A stretch of 64,000 bases of DNA from positions 798,956 through 862,955 of the forward strand of contig VXAU01003994.1 of assembly GCA_013399695.1 (NCBI GenBank), given 5' to 3'. The position numbers were made by a program, and so were the translations under genes. This document shows positions 46,388-60,900 of the stretch, in pieces (within the stretch, counting starts at the first letter, position 1; each line of letters begins with the position of its first letter). The DNA comes from Formicarius rufipectus (taxonomy: Eukaryota; Chordata; Aves; Passeriformes; Formicariidae). The notes beneath the pieces are model-generated. The model worked only from the letters and a program-made list of their open reading frames with translations, searched no databases and had not been told where the DNA came from.

Positions 46388-47780
46388 AATAAGGACAATG
46401 AGAGCAGAGGACTTAGAGAAGCCTTTTTAGTTATGATTTGTGGGGTTTTGACCCTTCTCAAAGCTTTTTAGGTAGATACATTTTTAGTTTAATCTATGAG
46501 AAGACTGTTTGCAGTGGTAATTTGTAACCAAAAATACTTTTTATGATGTGCAGGAGAACAGATGTTTGACTTTGGCCTGTTGGTATGGAATTTCCTGTAT
46601 TGCTCCATTGTATCTTATTTCAGAATGACCAAAATTTCCACTGCACTTTACTCCAGTGACTGTCAGTTGTGTGAGTCACCTTAAACTGTTGTTGTTGTTA
46701 ATTACAAGTTTTTAGCAAGCACAGCAGTGGAAAAAAATGGTTAGATACTCATATTTAACATTATCCTTAGGATTCTGCTGACCCATTTTCTGAGTATTTG
46801 TGTTCTATAGCTGTGTCATATCTAGAACAATGCACCTGTGTGTAAGTGCATCCCTTGACTTGAAACTGAGGCGATCTCAACAGTGCCATGTAACTTAAGT
46901 TTTCTTGGATTAATGTTTTAAAGTATGAAACTGAGGTTAAGTCAACTGTTTGCCAATCAATTATGAAGCTAATTGTACCAGATAAATACTACTATGCACT
47001 GGTTATTTTTGGGGCTCTGATTAACTGAGCTCTATTTGAGTTAACACTGGTACTTCACAGTTTTTACATGAGCTAGAAAATCCACAAACAAAATAATTGT
47101 GGAATGTATTGTTTTACATTTCTTGTAATACAGTTAAATGCATAATCTGACATAATTTGGTGTTGGGACAAGCAGGTTTTGGCCAGAATTAATGTGATGC
47201 AGCATTGGAAGTCTGTTGTCCATTGTTTGTGCTGCCCTGAGGACCTCCAGTGGGGTTGAGCTCATGTAGGTGAAAAAGGGCTAGCCAAGCTTTAAATACA
47301 TGTTAGCAGGAACTGTATCATGTGCATGTTCCTATGTAAAGGAAATTGCAAACAGAAGTAAGGCAGACATTCTGGCTTCCACATTTATCTTTGAGGTGGG
47401 TATGTCACTGTTGGCAAAAAATCAGGGCTTTATGCCGGTGTCTGAAGTTACGAAAGTCTGATAATGTACATTATGCTAAAGGAAAACAGATATAACAACA
47501 TGATCTTTAGACTCCAGGAAATAGGCCTCCTGACTGCAATTGAAAATACTGCATGTTTTTTATTTCCACTTCCATATGCTGCGATACTGCCAATATTTTT
47601 CCCATGAGCATGTCATGAGTAGCAGGAATCATCAAATATATGGATAGGAATGGGTAAATACATTTCTGTCACATTTTCCCATTGTTTCCACATAAAGCAA
47701 TATGTGATGGGTTGAACAAGGAGTGGGTTTTTTCCTATTGTTTAATACTCTTTTTTACAATAAATTCTGAAAAGTAGTCA
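46388..47780 (+). other. TSNAX: TSNAX 3' untranslated region
   Basis: About 1.4 kb of AT-rich sequence from the stop codon to the first well-formed poly(A) signal at 47,759-47,764. No repeat interrupts it. Whether longer transcripts use later signals cannot be judged from sequence alone. Confidence 0.65.
47759..47764 (+). terminator. Probable TSNAX poly(A) signal
   Basis: AATAAA is followed about 25-50 bases later by a G/T-rich stretch (TGTGTTGGTCCTTTTCTGTTGG), the expected downstream element. Cleavage would fall near 47,775-47,785. It is the first canonical AATAAA with such a context after the stop codon. Confidence 0.65.
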
Positions 47781-47789
47781 CTACTTCTG

Positions 47790-50700
47790 TGTTGGTCCTT
47801 TTCTGTTGGTTCAAGTGGTAAATTACAATGTGAGTTTCCTGCTTTGCAGGCCCTGACTTGGAAGTTTTTCTCCATTTCTATATTCATACTAATGTGGGTA
47901 CTTTCTAAACCTGAACCTCTTTTCTGTTTCTCCCCTAACTTTATTCTGTGAAGTCTAAAAACTAGTTAGGATAGAACCTTTATGTGATCCTCTTGAATTA
48001 AAAAAAAAATCAAAGGATTCAGATGACAAAACAGGTATATCCCTGGAACGAATCTGCTGCAGTACCCACATTTTTACATATCTCCTTGTCTTTTCTCTGC
48101 TTTTTTTTTCCCTCTGATGGGAGAAGGAGAAAGAAAGAAGAATACTTGCCAATAGGAATAATTTTGGAGTGTTCTCTCCCCTGAAATGTATACATCTAGT
48201 TCAGTTGATACAGCTAAAAGTATAGTTCTGTGGGTTTTTTGGCACAACTAAATGTACTGCAAGTAATTGCTTGTTGAGTGTAGGTGTGTGAAAGCAGATA
48301 TTATTAGAGGTATCATGTGATATTAAACAGAGGTCTATCTCCTGTCCTAGCAGCTATCAGGTGGAATTAAAAAATGTTCATGGCACAGTTTGAAAAGGGA
48401 TGAGATGAATTCCAGCACACAGCAGCTTTTGGCTGAGTGACATTCTGCCTCTGGCCATGGAACAAGCACATGGGCCACCACTTTAGTCAGCTCCTGCTTT
48501 TGTACAGCCATTCATTATTTTAGCACTACAGATGTCTAAAAGGAGTACTTCTCCCCCGTCTGCAATCTTTAAAAGTAGATGCCCTTTCAAAAAGTGCATA
48601 CTGGTTCTAATGATTTTGAGATGTAAATTTTCAGTCAGGCAAGATAAATCTATTTAATGACAGTCATGATTTTCAAACTTCAGGCTGTCTGCCCGTAATC
48701 AAAAGCTGTGACTAATTTCTAATAGGGAGCAAAGTGTATGTGCAGTGTATTAAAACACCAGCACAGATGGGAAGTAGCTAATGGCCTGCAAACCTCCTGC
48801 TCAAGGAAATATTTTCCCCAAAAACAATTGCTCTGTAGCGATTTGAAAAGTGACAGACATTTATCAGCAAAACAAGCTGCTAAACAAGCAATGGCAATTT
48901 TCCCGTTTCTTATCCCATTACTCTATGGAGCTATTGATACGCTTGGTCTACAGCCAGAACAGGACTACGTCATAGCAGATGTTTCACAAGGGCAGCTCTG
49001 CGTGCTAAAAATCACCGGCCTTTCTAGAATCTCCTTTCTCAGAAATTATTTTTCTTTATGGGTTCACTTCTTTTTCCTGACTGTTAAGTTGCAGTGAGAA
49101 AAATAAACCCACCAGCATTTAGCTTTCCAGAACTGCCAGAGAAGTTATGCAAGAGAAATTTCCTGTTGACAAGACACATATGTCTGCCTACTTAAGTCCT
49201 GCTTACTTGGATTTTGTAAGTTTATTCAAAATCAAAATTAAAAAGGGTATTTTATAATATTTTGCTTATTAGGTACCTTATGAAATCCAGACTGGATTCT
49301 GGCACTGCCCTCATGAGAGTTTGCAGTTTAAGAGTCGGGAAAAGGGTAGCCAAGAGAAATAAAAGGAAGATGGTAGAAGGCAGGGAAGATCAAGTCACAG
49401 GGTTTTTACCAGAAGATGATATGTGGTAGTATGTTGGTTTACCACTTCCCATTTTGGAAAAGAACCTTGTCAAAACTTCAGAAAGTCCGGAGTGTGACAG
49501 TAAAGGGTTAGTTGGGAAGGGCAAAGGCAGTGGAGAGGCAAAATGGAAGGAAGTTGAGGTAGAGACAAAGGGGGGAAGAGTGGCAAGGAGTGGGACGGCA
49601 TGGAGGAAGAGCCACAGGACAGCCGGTGCACATGCGATCAGGGTGGGACTGGGGAGGACGTGGGACAGGAAGACAGCCCTGCGAGAAGTTGGAAACAACA
49701 CTTCAAAACCAGGTGACTCAGCTATAAGAGACTTGGAGTTGACCATAGGAACTGAATTTAAAATTACCACAAAGTCCCCAAAGCATTGATCTAGCCTTGG
49801 GCCATAAATAAGGGGAACTTGATTTCCTGAGCAGTTGAGAACCTGCAGGTCCTGAACTGAGCAGGTTTTGCAGGCTTCCAGTCATGCTATCACAAATCAA
49901 CAACAAGCTCTCCATTCCCATATGACCCACCTTCCCATCCACATTCCCTTCACTCCCATATTGGTAGCCACAAATCCTGATGTATGAATTACCATCATCT
50001 GCAGTTGTTAGAAACATGGTTAGATACAGTTTTTAACATAAAGGAATGCTTACTGTGACCACAGTCCCCCTTGTGTGCTGTTTACGTGTCCATTTCGCTG
50101 TCAGTGCTGCTTCCACCCCCTCTCTCTTTCTTCCCTTTCTTTTCTTATCCTTTCTTAGGCTGTACCGTTCTTTTGAGCCATTGCCCATGTCCATCCCATG
50201 GTTCAGTCCTTTTCATGTTTAGCTGGAATCCTGGGGTAAAACATTTCCATGCAGGAAGAGGAATCAGTTGATTTCTTAGGTAGGTTTGTCTACTTGCACC
50301 TCCAAATTTGGAAGTAGTGCTCTGGCTCTGAGGGGAGAGGTCTGGTATTCCCGCATTTGGATAAGGCCTGGTGCATATGTCCTATGGCATCCATGGTGCC
50401 GTGTGTCGGGATGGGTGGGTGGGCATGCTTCATGTTGCTTTTGCAGGTGAGCAAACCATAGGTATTGTGAGGTTTGCAATCATCACGAGCCAAGGAAAAT
50501 TACCTATAAACATGAAAGAAGTTTCTTCTCCAGTTCTGAGGAAGGTTGTCTTTGAGGAGTATGATTTCCCATCAACTCTACCTGTTTTTACCTCTCCCAT
50601 CATCCCTTTGAAAGGCCTATTTGCAGAATGCAGGAGAAGAGAGTTGCTGATGAGTTGCTGATGACTTCTTCTGGAGCCAGTCGGTGCCTTCCTGAACACT

Positions 50701-53700
50701 GGCCAAAAGTGATGTGATCGTTCCTTTCTCAACTCCTCCCACAGCGTGGTCAGGCTGGCTCTGGTGTTCCCTTGGCCACTCGGGGCGAGGCTGAACTCTG
50801 AGCCTTCACTATTGGATTTTGCAGAGCGGTGACATGTGGGTTCATCCTCTTTTTTTTTTTTTTTTTCCCCTAATGGTGTTTTCATGCCATGCAGATGTTC
50901 ATTCCTCCCAAAGAAAGGCGCTGTTGTGTGTGCTCTGCTCCTCAAATGCCACAACACAGGTCAGATGACTTCTTGAGCTCATCATAAACTATTCTTTGGC
51001 TGCTGGTGCAGTGTGGATTTTTTAAGACATCACATGTCTTTGAGCACTTCTCCCACACCCCTGACTCTCCTGCAGGCTTGCAAGTCCCTTCTAATCTGGA
51101 AGGGTCCTGCTAGTTCCATTTAATTCTTCCTCACATGACCCCAGAAAGAGAAGCTGAAAAAAACTGATCTGGAAATAGTCCAGATTTTTGTTAAAACAAG
51201 CTTTTTCATGCTGGAGGACGGGAACCAGAGGGGCTAAGGATGTGCTTGAAAAGTCAGACCTGGGAGTTCGAATGTCACAGGACCATTGTTAGGCACCAGG
51301 TCTCTGACTTTAGGAGGCAGCAGGAGTTGTTTCTCTCCTTGCAGCAAGTACTATTGGAAGGTATGTTTTACTTTGCACCTCACACCTAGGGAGAAATGTG
51401 ACAGGCAGCAGATGCCAGGACTGAGAAGGAAGATGAGTAAGTCGGAGTTGAGTCAGGCTGTACAGCAAATCAGTCAAGAGCCTGGAATTAGATGCATCTC
51501 TGCAATCTCCAGCGCAGCTCCCGCTTCTGCGAGCCTCAGCTCCTTCTCCCCAGAGTCAGCCAAGGCCAGAAGCTGCACAACCAAAATGCCAAGGTCACTC
51601 GCACGTGCAGGTCTGTGACCTGCCACATGTGCACATTTACACATGCCTGGTGAGCAGGGGATGGTGTCAGAAATACTGATACAGAACCTCCTGCTGGCCT
51701 TCATAAAGTCTGGATGCCTATTATTTTATATTTATTAATTATTTATGTTTTATGTATTTCTGCTGGCAGGGCACAAAGGGGAGAGCAGGGTGCGGGCCTG
51801 ACATGTGCTGACGCCCATGTCCTTTGCCTCCATCCCAAGCCTTTCTTTTGGCCTTCTCAGCTCAACCTTGGCCCATGGGGGTGCAAGGTTGATGGGGTGC
51901 TGGGGAAATGCTGCTTTACCGGAGCAAAGTGATAATTAGCAGATAATGTAGATCCTTATTTCTTAATTTGAGCTACCTGTGGTGTGTCCTACCAGCCCAC
52001 AGCTACACCAAAGTTCCTAAATCACTTGGGCTCCTTTGAGATCCTTACCTTGGTATTAAAGAAGTAATCTCTGAAATGTTGGAGTAGGATCTGCATGAGT
52101 CCTACTTTAAAAATGTGCTGTATAGGGAAAGGGGAACCATGGACATTTGCGGGACCTGGGTTTGCGATTAAATGGTAGTGCTCGTTGTAAAGAACATAAA
52201 AGGTTTCAATCCAGCTTCAACAGGACATATGTTCTTCCAGGACTGATCAGGAAACACAGGGCATTGATAAACTTTCAATTTATTTGAGATATATGCTATA
52301 ACTTCTCTGGGCCTGCCTTCTTACTAGAAGGGTGTTTGCCGGTTATTAGAGAATGTATAATATTTCTGCCACCTAGTGTCCAGCTCTTGGAATGCTCAAG
52401 CTTTTGTTTTTGATTTACAAGTTATTTGTTGTTTCCTCTTTTCAGTTCTGAACAAGATTAGTGGTGTGGTATAAACTTCACTTTTAGACTTAGGTAGACC
52501 TCTGATAGTAATAATTTATACTTGGCATGTTCTACTACTTGGAAATCTGGAGAATACCAGAGAATAGCACATGTTTATTTTATTTTTCATCATATGTGTA
52601 TACAGTGTTTTGAAGACAAATAAATAAAAAGCCATGAGAAACTTTGACTAGACATGTTTTTGCAGTTTTGTGAATTATACAATGCTCTTACTTGAACCAA
52701 TACTTTTAAGGAGTACCAGTGCTAATAAATATTCATAGACCAGAGTCCTAAATTCCTTAATTTATATTCTAATCATGCTACCTATACAAAAAAATGCCAG
52801 CTTATTTTTAGCTGTTGAACTCCTGATATAAAATCAAATGCTTCTGCCTGCGTGCTTCCCTGCCGTGGCTGCGGTTGTCAAAGAAAATCCTCAGATACAC
52901 AACACAAGAGGCTTCAAACCTACCACGTGTGTAGGATAAAAGCAGCAGCTTTGCTGCACTCTCTGAACAGAAGGGGGCTGGGGTTGGTATTTAAGCCCTT
53001 GGACATTGTCCACTTAATGCTAAAGGTGTGTTCATCTCTTGCATTGTTTTGGTCCATTGTCTCTCCCTTGCTCTGTGCTGCTCAGGGGTGCCCTGGGCCA
53101 GGAGAGACCTGGCATGCACCACAGCAGAGGGATGACGAAACACCACAGTAGGCTTTTTAAGGGCATAATACAACCACGGTTGTTTCTTGGATTGTCCCAG
53201 TGGAAAGGCACCAATAACACTTAGAAAACTGCATCAATACATTTAAAAATGGTGTCCTTGTCACCATAGAGATTCTTCTTTATTCTTCTAAAGGTCATTC
53301 AAAGGTAATTTAAGGGTCCTTCTTCTACCTTTCACAGAATATCCACACTGGGACTGAAAGTCACAGAAAAGCATAGATCTCCCGTTTTCACACCCAGTGT
53401 TTCTGCCCATCCTGTACCCAGCTCCAGGGTGGTGGGCTGGAACACTGGAAATTATTGAGTGAGGCTGGTGTGTCTGGACATGTGGCCGTAGACATCTGCT
53501 GCTACCCAGGCATTCTGCAATACAAAATTAGCCCTGTTTTACATCATATTGTCACAGTCATATCTGAGCATCTTTGGCTTTATGTAGCTTAGCTGGGGGC
53601 CAGATACCTCATTAACGTAAACTGCTTTCTGGATTACAGCCACGGGAGGAAGGAGATGCTGGTTTGTTTTAGAGCAGTTCCTTCGCCTCTGGAAGATCAC

Positions 53701-54640
53701 AGGTTTCAGAGGGATTTCCGTCTTTTTCTGCCATAGCTTAACAAAGACTGAGATTTCATGTCAATGTACAGGACCCAACATGTACTGTGTATAAAGGTAG
53801 GAGACACTTCAAGTCCTCTCAGTCTTTATGATAAACTCAAGTGAGATACCAGCTGGTGTCTTCAGTAAAACTATTTTGAAAACCCTGGCTCTGGTGGGGA
53901 AGTTAGTGGCATCTGTTAGCTGCAGAAACTCAGCAGCTACATCCCACAGTCCTGCCTCAGGTTAAAGCTCTAAGCTCTCCCTGAGGTCATCAGGAGTTCT
54001 GAGACATGGACTTGATGCTCCCTCTTGGGAAAGCATAGGGATGGGCAGCTACAAAGGTGTCTCTAAACCTTGGCAGCCCTTCCCTGGTCTGCCTGTGGCT
54101 CTGCTTGTCTGAAGCTGGTCTCCTTTTCTTTTGGGAGTCACATTTTGCTCTAGGGTGATACCTTGGGGGCTTGCTGATGCAACATCTGAAAACTGAGTAA
54201 GAGGTATATGAATACATGTTTGTATTTTTGCCGTATTTCCTGTGCACTTCCCTCTCTTCTGCCCTGTGTGCACACATGGAGCATACAAATAAAAGATGTG
54301 GAAAATGAGGTAAGCTCTGAGGTTTGTTTGAGTTTGTGAGTTTGCTCACAGTGAGATATTCACTGTAGTAAAGCCAATATTTGAATTTAAAAAAAAAAAA
54401 AGCAGCAGACCTGCAGAGTGATGGGGAAACAGACTGAACGTACATAGGTATGAAGCAGTGACACATAGGGAAACATAATCCCTGTGTATCCCCTTCAAAA
54501 TACTGGGAATTTTTTCCAAGAAAATATCAACTCAATGTTTATCAGTAAGCAAAAAAAGCCAATTTATCTTAGGAATTATGAGGACTAGGAATAAAGACAA
54601 GAATATGCTGTATAAATGTCACTGTATGAATCCCTGGTCC
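47790..54640. other. Intergenic region downstream of TSNAX
   Basis: I recognise no gene. Open frames of up to 175 codons occur (for example 50,430-50,957 minus and 48,738-49,097 plus) but match no family and lack promoter or splice context. A purine-rich stretch lies at about 49,440-49,680. In mammals the next gene is DISC1 on the same strand; I looked for its serine-rich N-terminus and coiled-coil segments and saw none. Confidence 0.55.
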
Positions 54641-54649
54641 ACCTGCTTT

Positions 54650-54905
54650 TGAGCGTGACTCTGATTCCCCAATTTCAGAAAGGATAGAACTAGAAAAGGT
54701 CCAGAGCAGGGAAGAAAGGATGGTTAAGGGTAGGGAATTGTTTTTCTATGAAGGGAAACTATGGAAGACAGGTGGACTGGATAAGGGAGGGTTTAACAGA
54801 GGTCTACAGGGTTATGTGTGCCATAAAGAATGTAGATATGGAGCATCTCTTCACAGTTCCTGCCAAGAGAAGAATGAGATACCAACAACTGAGGCTGGCC
54901 ATAGC
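54650..54905 (+). mobile_element. Old CR1-like LINE fragment, sense
   Basis: The stretch follows the 3' ORF2 portion of older amniote CR1 subfamilies: AGAACTAGAAAAGGTCCAGAG (the LE-KVQ segment), AGAGGTCTACAGGGTTATG (the EVYK-M segment), then ACCAACAACTGAGGCTGGCC (the QLRLA segment). The order and orientation agree, but many indels are present. It is a degenerate ancient copy, distinct from the younger CR1 copies in intron 4. Confidence 0.6.
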
Positions 54906-57900
54906 CACTTGGGGCCTGGGCTTCTTTCAGGTGAGTGCTGTGTTTGGCTGGAGAGTGGCCCTGCTGGGAGATTTGCCCTCCTGCCTCGCCATGGGCAAGC
55001 ACTGGGCAGCCCCTGCAGGGCTGAGCACAGCCACAGCAGCCAGGACGCTGTACACTGAGAGGAACAGCCTGTGCTCTGGGCCAGCTGCTGCTGGTGTTTT
55101 CCTCCTTGCTTCCCAGGAGGATGCAGGAGGTCTCCTAAGAAGAGACCTGGTTTCCTGCCCAGGCAGCTGCAAACATGGGGAGGGAGGATGTTGGCATAAA
55201 GGGCTGTGTCTGTACTTAGCCTCTCATGTGTTTCAGCAAAGGAGAACAGAGTTTAAACAAGGTTTCTTGGGTCATTGAAGCTGAACACTTTCTGATTGAG
55301 CCAGCCATGTTTTATACCTTTCACCTTGAGCTTTTCCAACAAAATGGTTGGGTTTGTCATGCAGGGGTCAGGGCTGGGAAAAGGACAGGGTGAGGATGCC
55401 CATAGCTCCTAAACACAGCAGGGCATGGCCCTGAGAAGCTGTGGGAATCCAGACCATGCATGTAGCAACATGCAGGAGAGATGACTTGGACACCTGCACA
55501 CAAAGCTGCTGAGGGTCGTGCTTCAGGCAGAGCTCTGTGGTGCAAAAACAACCATTGCAGCAGCTCCTTGGCTTGACCTGAGCTCCTGCCTTGTCCCGAA
55601 ACTCACACCGCCTGAGCTAATGCAGGTTTTGATGTCGATGTCCTTAAATTGTTTGTCTCTGTTTGCAACAGGCTTGTATTGATTTAGGTTAATTTGGTTA
55701 CCCAAAAATGGTTGTGCTGATTGCTCTAAATGGATTAAATAGTGATTTTAGTTAAACTGATGGCAGGCTTGTGTGTAGACAGGGCCTGGAGCTTTGTAAG
55801 CTAATGACTTGGCAGTAATGCAATGAGTTTTTTTACACAACTGAGCCCAAGCTGTTGTTTTAAATATAAGACTATAAGTATTACTATTCTAGTAAATTGT
55901 CCTCAAATGTGATAGTCTTCTGCTAACTTGGGCTCCCTCTGAATCCTGGTAGATTTATTTGCTAACTTTAACTTTTCTGATAATAAAGTAATTTTGGCAA
56001 GTACTTTTACTCCAAATGGAAACATGGAAAGTTTCCAATTTTTGGCAAGATTTTCTAATTTTTGTTCACCTTTCCAGCCTGCTAATTTTCTCACTTTTTT
56101 GACAACGGAAAAAAAGTTTGTCTTCATTTTTTGATTAAAAAAAAAAAATGCAAAGGAGCCCAGTTCCTGCCAACATCAGGGACCTTTTTTAACAAGTGAG
56201 TCCTGATAGGAGGACAAGTCCAGAAGCAGCCACTGTTTAATTTATTCACTCAGAAAGAAAAGAAGGGTGAGATCATTATAGAATCATAGAGTGGTTGTGT
56301 TGGATGACCTCTTGGGCATCACAATTTTTGTGCCCATATTACCTCAATGGGAAAAAATTACTGTATCTGCATAAAGTCTTTCCTGCCTGCCTCTGACCCC
56401 ACCAGTTGAGCTTCTGCCAAGCGAATCAGTCTTCACAGGTCCTTTTTCCACCGAAGTGCAAATCCCATTTTGATTCCTCTACTTTCTCTGTTGATGCTTT
56501 TATCTTCAGGTTGGGACTGAAATTTGAAAAACATGACTCCAGACAAAAGAGTCACTGAACCTTGGTTAGCTTTGATGTGCAAGGAAGCCTACTGAGACAC
56601 TGAATAAGCTTTAGCTCAGGAAACAACAGTTGAGGAGGTAGGTTATCCTCTTTTGTCTTAGACAGGTATATGGAACCAGAAAGTTGGTGGCAAGAATGAG
56701 TGGAGATGTCAAGCCTCAAAGGACAGAGAGAACAAGAGAAAAGAAGGATTCAGGGTTCCCAGCTCACTGCAGTTGGGAGATTATCTGAATTACCTAGAGA
56801 AAGGAGTACATGGTAACCTAGCATGCACTAATTTAAAATGTTGGCAGAGGTTTCTATACCACTAGTTCAGATTGGATCCTGGACTCTTTTTTGCATTCCT
56901 GGATTCTGGAAACTGGATTACACAGTTGGAGCACACATAGAGGTGAAGCTGTGGGAGGAGGACATGACACAAATCAGGTAAATCAATTTAAAGCATTTAT
57001 GGAGGAGTTGAGTCATCCAGAAGGAGTAACAAACTGATTCTTTGCCCAAGACACAGGCCAAAGAGATTAAGGGAATCAGCACTGTAAAAGCAAATGTGTC
57101 GTGTGTGACTCAACCACTGCAGCTTGCTGGGAATGATGGTCAGGGAGGGGTAGGGAAGGGCGGAAGCACAGCCACGAGGCAATCCCACAGCCATAAAATT
57201 GCATTCTGCTTGTAGCCCTGTGGTGATAAGCACTGTGGAAGCCATCTTCAGTGACCACTCACCGGAGCAATCTGCCAGTGGATGAATGCCCCTTTTGCCC
57301 CTTTTTCTAACCTGCAGAATGTTCCCAGATTTTTGTACAAGCCCTGGGTCTGCAGCTGCACTCATCCCTCTCACAAACATCCTCAGTGCCCACGACCAGG
57401 GCGTAACAGTGTCACAGAAGCACTGATGAATTGACTTTATGTGACAGCGGAGCTGACATTCCACTACACACTTAGGATGTGGATAGAGACTGTAGCAAAA
57501 CAGGGCCCAGGATTCACATGCCTCCTGGACCCCTGTTCATTCCCATTCACCACCTGAGATGATGATGATGATGACTCAGCCCCAATAAAGTAAACCTCCA
57601 CAAGAACCCAGGAGCTTTCCCCCATCTTGTATGTGGCTTTAGAACCCCACTGAGAAAGCCTGATCATTTAGACATCTTATCCAAGTCCAGAGGCTTGGGG
57701 ATAGAGATATTTGTCAAATAAAAATTACTGGATCATCTTCTTGCCTTGAACACCTGAAAGTAGTGAACAGATCTTAATCAAACTGACCAAAATATTTGCA
57801 CAGAGCGGATGGGACAGCTAGACTGAGAATAAGACCATTTATCCCTTCCTCCCATTTGCCATCTGGCGGTGTCTGAGAGCTCCTGAAGACAGCTTCAAAG

Positions 57901-60900
57901 CTATTGCAGGCTCACAGCAGTAAAAGCTGCCCACGAGGGATGGATGCCCAGCCCTGGAACACAGCCCTCACTGGTCCGTGAGTTGTAAAATAAACTCTCA
58001 GATCAGAACGCCTGGCTTTGCTACAAAAGACTACAAAGCTCACAATTAGTGAAAGAATATCCTACAAAATCCTTCTTCAGACTTCCCTGAGCCTCTTCCA
58101 TGAAACAATTAGTGGATGCTCTTGTTTTGAACTCTGTGACTCACTCCTGTAATTCAGCTGTGGCCTGTGATCACTCAGTCGTTTAATGCGTCGAGGGGAA
58201 ACAGGCAATTGTGAGAATTTCCTCTCTTCCTCCCTCAGCCTGTCGTGGCAGCTCTGCAGCACTTCATTCCACAGCCTGGATGCTGCCATCCCAGAGCTGC
58301 AGGCTCACTCTCCAGGAACGTGGTATCAAATGGTGGTCAGGAAGGTTTCTCAAAGAAAAAAATGCCTCTCACTACGTTTTACAGTACTTAATAATTCAGC
58401 TGCAATGGCAGTCCTTTTATCAATGGTCTAAATAGTTATCCTGTGATTGGCTCTACCAGAGTTTTATTTCTAATTTGGTATATTCACAGTGGCTACATCT
58501 GTGTGCATATTTGTAAAAATTCCATAAAAGATAATACGACACTGTTAAAGTAATTACACTGGCTAATGTCTCCCACGTTCTTTGATATTAACTTCATATA
58601 ACTTTGCCAGTCAGCAGTATATTTATTGTAGTGATATTATGAACCAGTAAGTGACTTTTAATCACTGGATTTGTATAACATACATATTTGTGTAACTTTC
58701 CAAGTATATAGTAAGTATGAAAGACATTAAGCAATTAAGTCAAAAGCATTTCCAGAGATTCCCAGCACCAACTGAATATGGTTGGAGGCTTCTCTGTGCT
58801 TACCTTACTTTGGTCATGCTGTGATAATTGTGGCAGCAGAGCAAGGAAAATGCCCTGAATAATTTGCCAATTATTTCACATCTAAAAGAGAACTGAAACC
58901 AGAAAACTGAAAAATTCCTCCTGCTGCTACCACATGCCAGAAGCCCTGCCCTGTGTCTGCTGAACAGCACTGTATGTCTGCCATGAGGAAAAGAAAATTT
59001 CATTCTCTGCCTGCTGATGACCGGGTGCTAAATTTCTGCTGTTACCAGGAATGGCAGAAGGGGACGTTGCAGGAGTGGCCCTGACAGAGCAAACTGCAAT
59101 GTCCTTCATGCAGGGCTCCCTCCAGGCCCCGGGGGTGGCTGAGCCAGTGACTGGCGGCTGCAGGACGCTGCTGCTCCTCTGCCGGAGCGCAGGGATGAGG
59201 GCTGCTCCACGTGATGCTCTGGCTTCTCACTTCTTCTCTGCTTGATGTCTCAGACCCTTCAGCCCCGCCTTAGTCTCTTCGTTATTTCCCTTTCACCAGT
59301 TGCTTTCCCTCCTACCACTCATCTTCATTCCTTTTCACGCCTTCCCCTTTTCCTCTTTAACTTCCCTATTTCTCTTGCTTTTTCCTCTTGCATCCTGCCA
59401 AACCATATTCACCACTTTCTCCCTTCCTCGTTATTTTCCCAAGGGCTGAATCAGAACAGTCCTGTTTGCATGGCCATTTGTATAGCCCAGAGTTGTCTCC
59501 CACAGTCTGGGGTTCTAAACTAAGGAAGGTGACCTTCCTTGGTTCCCTCTGCAGTAAACTGGGAGCCTCCAGAAGGTGATTCAGATTTTAAGGCTGTTGT
59601 AAGACTCTGTGAAGACTGATCTCTTGCCATGATCTGCCAGTAAAACAGACAAATATCCTAACTTATAAGCTTGGAATTGGGGACCCAAAGTTATTTAGTA
59701 CAAATCCCAGCCTTTTGGCACATGTCAGATGAATGGGGAGCACAAATCGGAGTATCTTCACTCTAACCAACATTGCCCTTCCACGTGCCAGACTTCTGCC
59801 TGCAACCTGGCAGTCAGCACAAGTTGTGCTGGAGCACAGTGGCTGACAGAGCCTTGCAGCAACCTCCCCCCACAGTCCTTTCTCTGCCATAGACAAAGCA
59901 CTCAGTCTGACTTCAAAAAGCCAAGAGAGCATTTTTACTCCTGTTCCTTTTTTCACTCTGAAATAAGTATCACACAAGGAATAAGGAAATGAAAGTGAAA
60001 AGGGAAACAAAACTTTCAGTCTCTCCCAGCGCTTTAAAAGCAGGCATCCACAGTTTCCATGGCTTTCATTTTACCAGGATAATGTTTCCCAGGGGCTAAC
60101 TTCAACCTTCTGAATGGAACCATGTTTAGCCGTTTCCGTAGCAAATCATACAGCAACCATGAACTGCAAATGCAGCCTTATCTCCATCCAGACATTTGTT
60201 CCCAAAGAGATTTTTCCAGTTCTCTGGGATCAGACCAAGAAAATATAGGTCACATTGAAACAACCCTCCTAAAGCTTTTCTGTAGGCACACTCTGTTGCA
60301 TATGAGGTTGCTGACAAGCTGCTACATGGTAAAAGTCTGTTTTCTCTGTAGATATCTGGTCCCACAATCTGCCTGTGAGATTCTGTCACTGGTTTTCCTA
60401 GGATTTCACCTCCAGTGCAATCACAGCTTGTTTATCCAGGAATGCAAAAAATTGTGGAAGTTGGACTCTCCCTCCCCTTCCCTGTCCATCTCTGCCCTGC
60501 ATTCCCTTTTAAATGCTCGTGGGCAGAAGAGGGATGACTGCTCTCCGCATGAACATCTCTTCACCCAGGGCAGGCTCAGCAGGACACTTTTCCCCACACT
60601 TAGTCTTTCTCTGCAGATCACTGGTGGAAGGAAAACTGTGTTCTTGTCCACCTGTTCTTTGGCCCAGATAGCTCTTGGGAGTATTTTTCGTCAATTTTAT
60701 TACAGAGTGCAGGACATGATGCAACTGATAATTAATTTGCCTTGTGTCTGCCCAAGGTGGTTGCTGTGGCTGTGGCTCCTACAGCTTGCTCCCTACCCAT
60801 CAAATGCTGTTGTGTGTGCAGCTGACCTGGTGGCTTTGATAATCAAATTTTTATTAGCCTGTTAAGTAAAATGCTGGCATTGAGCCACTGGCAAGTTGTA

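Noticed and set aside
50430..50957. 175-codon minus-strand frame
   Set aside because: It includes a lysine run encoded by a T tract and has no similarity to a known family.
53990..54466. 158-codon minus-strand frame
   Set aside because: It contains a phenylalanine run from an A tract, has no recognisable domain and lacks gene signals.
54748..55278. 176-codon plus-strand frame downstream of TSNAX
   Set aside because: Its first part is translated CR1 remnant and the rest matches nothing known.
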